Assembly: GCA_030746455.1 (NCBI GenBank)
Contig: JASLMQ010001004.1
Location: 1 to 8,473 of the forward strand
Direction of reading: 5' to 3'
Source: Candidatus Latescibacterota bacterium
GTDB taxonomy: Bacteria > Latescibacterota > UBA2968 > GCA-2709665
DNA: 8,473 nt
Position numbers and translations under genes: made by a program. Positions 6,913 to 8,473 of the stretch are shown here, piece by piece (position 1 is the stretch's first letter; each line of letters starts with the position of its first letter). Under the pieces are notes generated by a model. It was not told where the DNA came from. It did no database searches and saw nothing but the letters and a program-made list of their open reading frames with translations.

Positions 6913-7824
6913 GTGAGCCTACCCGTGCCCCCAGACCAGACCATCGAGTATCGCGATCGCGAGAACGGCCGTATCGTCCAGGAGCCCCTGCTCCACGACG
7001 GTGCGCAACGCTGGATCTATCGGCACGCCATTGTGCACTGGGTGCTCGACCGCCTGGTCAACAACGCGGCCTTCTGCGCGTACTACGGACGCAGCCGGAG
7101 CTCCTTCAGGAGCCGTGAAGGCATCGCCGATTTCGTTGCCGAACACGGAATCGACACCGATGAATTCGAGCGTCCTGTCGACAGCTACGAGAGCTTCAAC
7201 GCCTTCTTCACGCGGCGGCTCAAGCCGGGTGCACGGAGCTTCGAGCGCGATGCGGACGTGTTCTGCGCACCGGCCGATGGCAAGGTGCTGGTCCATCCCG
7301 ATCTCTCCGCCGAGCCGCGCATCTTCGTCAAGGGGGTCCAACTCTCTATCGCGTCTCTTCTGGATTCGGAGGATGCCGCCAGGCCGTTCTCCGAGGGATC
7401 CGCTCTGGTCGTCCGGCTTGCCCCCTACGACTACCACCGGTTCCACTTCCCCGACTCGGGCCGGGCCGGCCAGGCTCGAACAGTAGCCGGACGCTACCAC
7501 GTCGTCAACCCGATCGGACTGGGAAGGGTGCCCGACGCGTTCCTTCGCAACAAGCGTTCGATCACTGAGATCGATTCTGGAGGGTTCGGCGCGATCGCCT
7601 ATGTGGAGGTCGGCGGCTTTACCGTCGGCAGCATCGTGCAGACGTATGAGCCGGGCCCTGTTGAGCGAGGGCAGGAGAAGGGCTACTTCCAGTATGGGGG
7701 ATCCACACTGGTACTGCTGTTCCAGCGGGGCGCCGTCCGATTCGACGACGACCTTCTGCGCGATTCGGCCGATGGGCTCGAGGTCCACGTCAAGGCCGCG
7801 ACCCGCCTGGGTCAGAAAGGCTGA
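6913..7824 (+). CDS. psd: Phosphatidylserine decarboxylase proenzyme
   Basis: The enzyme is a 303-residue proenzyme that decarboxylates phosphatidylserine to phosphatidylethanolamine, at the inner membrane face. Motifs include ESFNAFFTRRLKPGAR (93-108), CAPADGKV with Asp122, YHRFHFP with His175 and His178, NPIGLGRVPDAFLRNKR (199-215), and GGST at 262-265. By comparison with E. coli Psd (Asp90, His147, Ser254), Asp122, His178 and Ser264 form the self-cleavage triad. Cleavage before Ser264 would give a beta chain of 263 residues and a 40-residue pyruvoyl alpha chain. GGST, as in yeast Psd2, replaces the LGST of E. coli Psd and is compatible with activity. The start at GTG 6913 directly abuts the TGA of the preceding gene, with no Shine-Dalgarno visible; GTG 6925 is another option. 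Translation probably depends on ribosomes ending the upstream gene. No phosphatidylserine synthase gene is in the window. Confidence 0.93.
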   Translation: MSLPVPPDQTIEYRDRENGRIVQEPLLHDGAQRWIYRHAIVHWVLDRLVNNAAFCAYYGRSRSSFRSREGIADFVAEHGIDTDEFERPVDSYESFNAFFTRRLKPGARSFERDADVFCAPADGKVLVHPDLSAEPRIFVKGVQLSIASLLDSEDAARPFSEGSALVVRLAPYDYHRFHFPDSGRAGQARTVAGRYHVVNPIGLGRVPDAFLRNKRSITEIDSGGFGAIAYVEVGGFTVGSIVQTYEPGPVERGQEKGYFQYGGSTLVLLFQRGAVRFDDDLLRDSADGLEVHVKAATRLGQKG

Positions 7825-7839
7825 GCCCGCACAGCTTCC

Positions 7840-8473
7840 TTACTTGATCGTGATGCCGAACTCCCGACATCCTTCCGACATCGTCCAGCGGACTCGATAG
7901 TTCCCCTCGAAAGTCTCCTTCCCGTCAGCATCCGTCCCGTCCCACCGAAGAACCGTGATGCCTCCCGGAAGGTCGTTCGCCCCCTCGGCCTCTCCCGTGT
8001 GCAGGACCTCGACCTCTACTCCGTCGGTCGTACACAGTGCAACCTCGAGGTTGCCCGGTTGGAGCGCCTTGCTGACCAGCAGGGCCGGAACGCCACGCTG
8101 GATCACGCACGGCAGGGCCGCACCCATGATCAGGTCCCGGCACTCGGAGAAGGGAACCTCGGGCACGTCGCATCGATCGTCTTGACAGTGCTTCCGCCCG
8201 AAGCCCGGCGGAGTCTTGGCTGTCACATTGTGGTAGTAAGCGTGCGAAAGGCCCTCAGGCTTCAGATGGTGCTCGTGGAGGTCGCGCACCGTCTCGTCGA
8301 AGTCGATCAGCCCGGTCCACAGCGTGCCCGCGCGGCCCTCGCCTTCCTTGTCCGATGGCGGAGGAGGCTTCCACGGGCCCGTGTCGTTGGAGTTCCGCCA
8401 CTGGGGATCCTCACGGTCGCCGTTCCACATCACCTTCAGGTTCGTGTTGATGATACGCTGCACGTCGGTCTCA
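7840..8473 (-). CDS. Unrecognised protein, C-terminal part, with probable FlgD-like Ig domain
   Basis: The frame is open to the right edge: the codons before the GTG at 8461-8463 read E-T-D, so this is probably the 3' end of a longer gene, with 210 codons seen. I do not recognise the main body. It holds a Pro/charged linker (WKPPPPSDKEGEGR, 31-44, counting from that GTG), then a His- and Cys-rich stretch (DLHEHHLKPEGLSHAYYHN, then HC, RC, EC and PC between 92 and 119). The last ~75 residues look like a beta-sandwich: LEVALCTTDGVEVEVL, then ITVLRWDGTDADGK and GNYRVRW. The WDGTDADG..-GNYR pattern is typical of the FlgD-type Ig fold, often found at the C-terminus of secreted proteins. A surface or secreted protein is possible, but its N-terminus is not seen. 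It converges on psd with 15 bases between the stop codons. Confidence 0.55.
   Translation of the reverse strand, partial: ETDVQRIINTNLKVMWNGDREDPQWRNSNDTGPWKPPPPSDKEGEGRAGTLWTGLIDFDETVRDLHEHHLKPEGLSHAYYHNVTAKTPPGFGRKHCQDDRCDVPEVPFSECRDLIMGAALPCVIQRGVPALLVSKALQPGNLEVALCTTDGVEVEVLHTGEAEGANDLPGGITVLRWDGTDADGKETFEGNYRVRWTMSEGCREFGITIK

Noticed and set aside
6951..6962. Perfect palindrome TCGCGATCGCGA
   Set aside because: It lies inside the psd coding region and encodes Arg-Asp-Arg type codons. A 12-base palindrome in a GC-rich gene is not by itself evidence of a site.
6919..7788. 289-codon open frame on the minus strand
   Set aside because: It mirrors psd almost completely, and psd has every expected motif, so this is an antisense shadow.
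7825..7839. Bidirectional terminator between the convergent genes
   Set aside because: The 15-base gap and its flanks give only a weak GCTG/CAGC pairing and no U-run on either strand.

Overview
This is a GC-rich bacterial window packed with genes. Seven read rightward (one is the 3' end of a gene that starts before the window) and one partial gene reads leftward at the right edge. I saw no tRNA, rRNA, CRISPR array, insertion sequence or origin, and no non-coding stretch longer than about 80 bases. The taxon cannot be fixed from this sequence. High GC, GTG and TTG starts, a cluster of scavenging-type hydrolases and an apparent FlgD-type Ig tail on the last protein would suit an environmental Gram-negative lineage or a candidate phylum, but this is a weak inference.

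Layout: (1) 1-260, the C-terminus of an RlmK-type 23S rRNA methyltransferase. (2) 321-6912, five enzyme genes on one strand with gaps of 13 to 80 bases: a nitrilase-superfamily C-N hydrolase, a Gfo/Idh/MocA-type NAD(P) oxidoreductase, a CocE/S15-type alpha/beta hydrolase, and two tandem paralogues of the neutral-ceramidase N-terminal domain family. (3) 6913-7824, a phosphatidylserine decarboxylase whose start codon directly follows the stop codon of the second paralogue, in the same reading frame. (4) 7840 to the right edge, on the minus strand and convergent with psd, the C-terminal part of a protein I do not recognise, with a probable FlgD-like Ig domain at its end.

The five central genes probably form one operon. 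Four are hydrolases of amide or ester bonds and one is a sugar- or polyol-type dehydrogenase. None has a visible signal peptide, so they probably act in the cytoplasm. The likeliest reading is a small catabolic or scavenging module for an acylated or amidated compound. The substrate is unknown.

The most notable points are two. A short in-frame piece just upstream of the oxidoreductase (1128-1211) matches the start of uroporphyrinogen-decarboxylase-family proteins and then stops, suggesting a deleted gene or a retained leader ORF. The tandem ceramidase-like proteins (about two thirds identical in a hand ungapped alignment) keep the apparent zinc ligands, but have Asn where true neutral ceramidases have the catalytic Ser.
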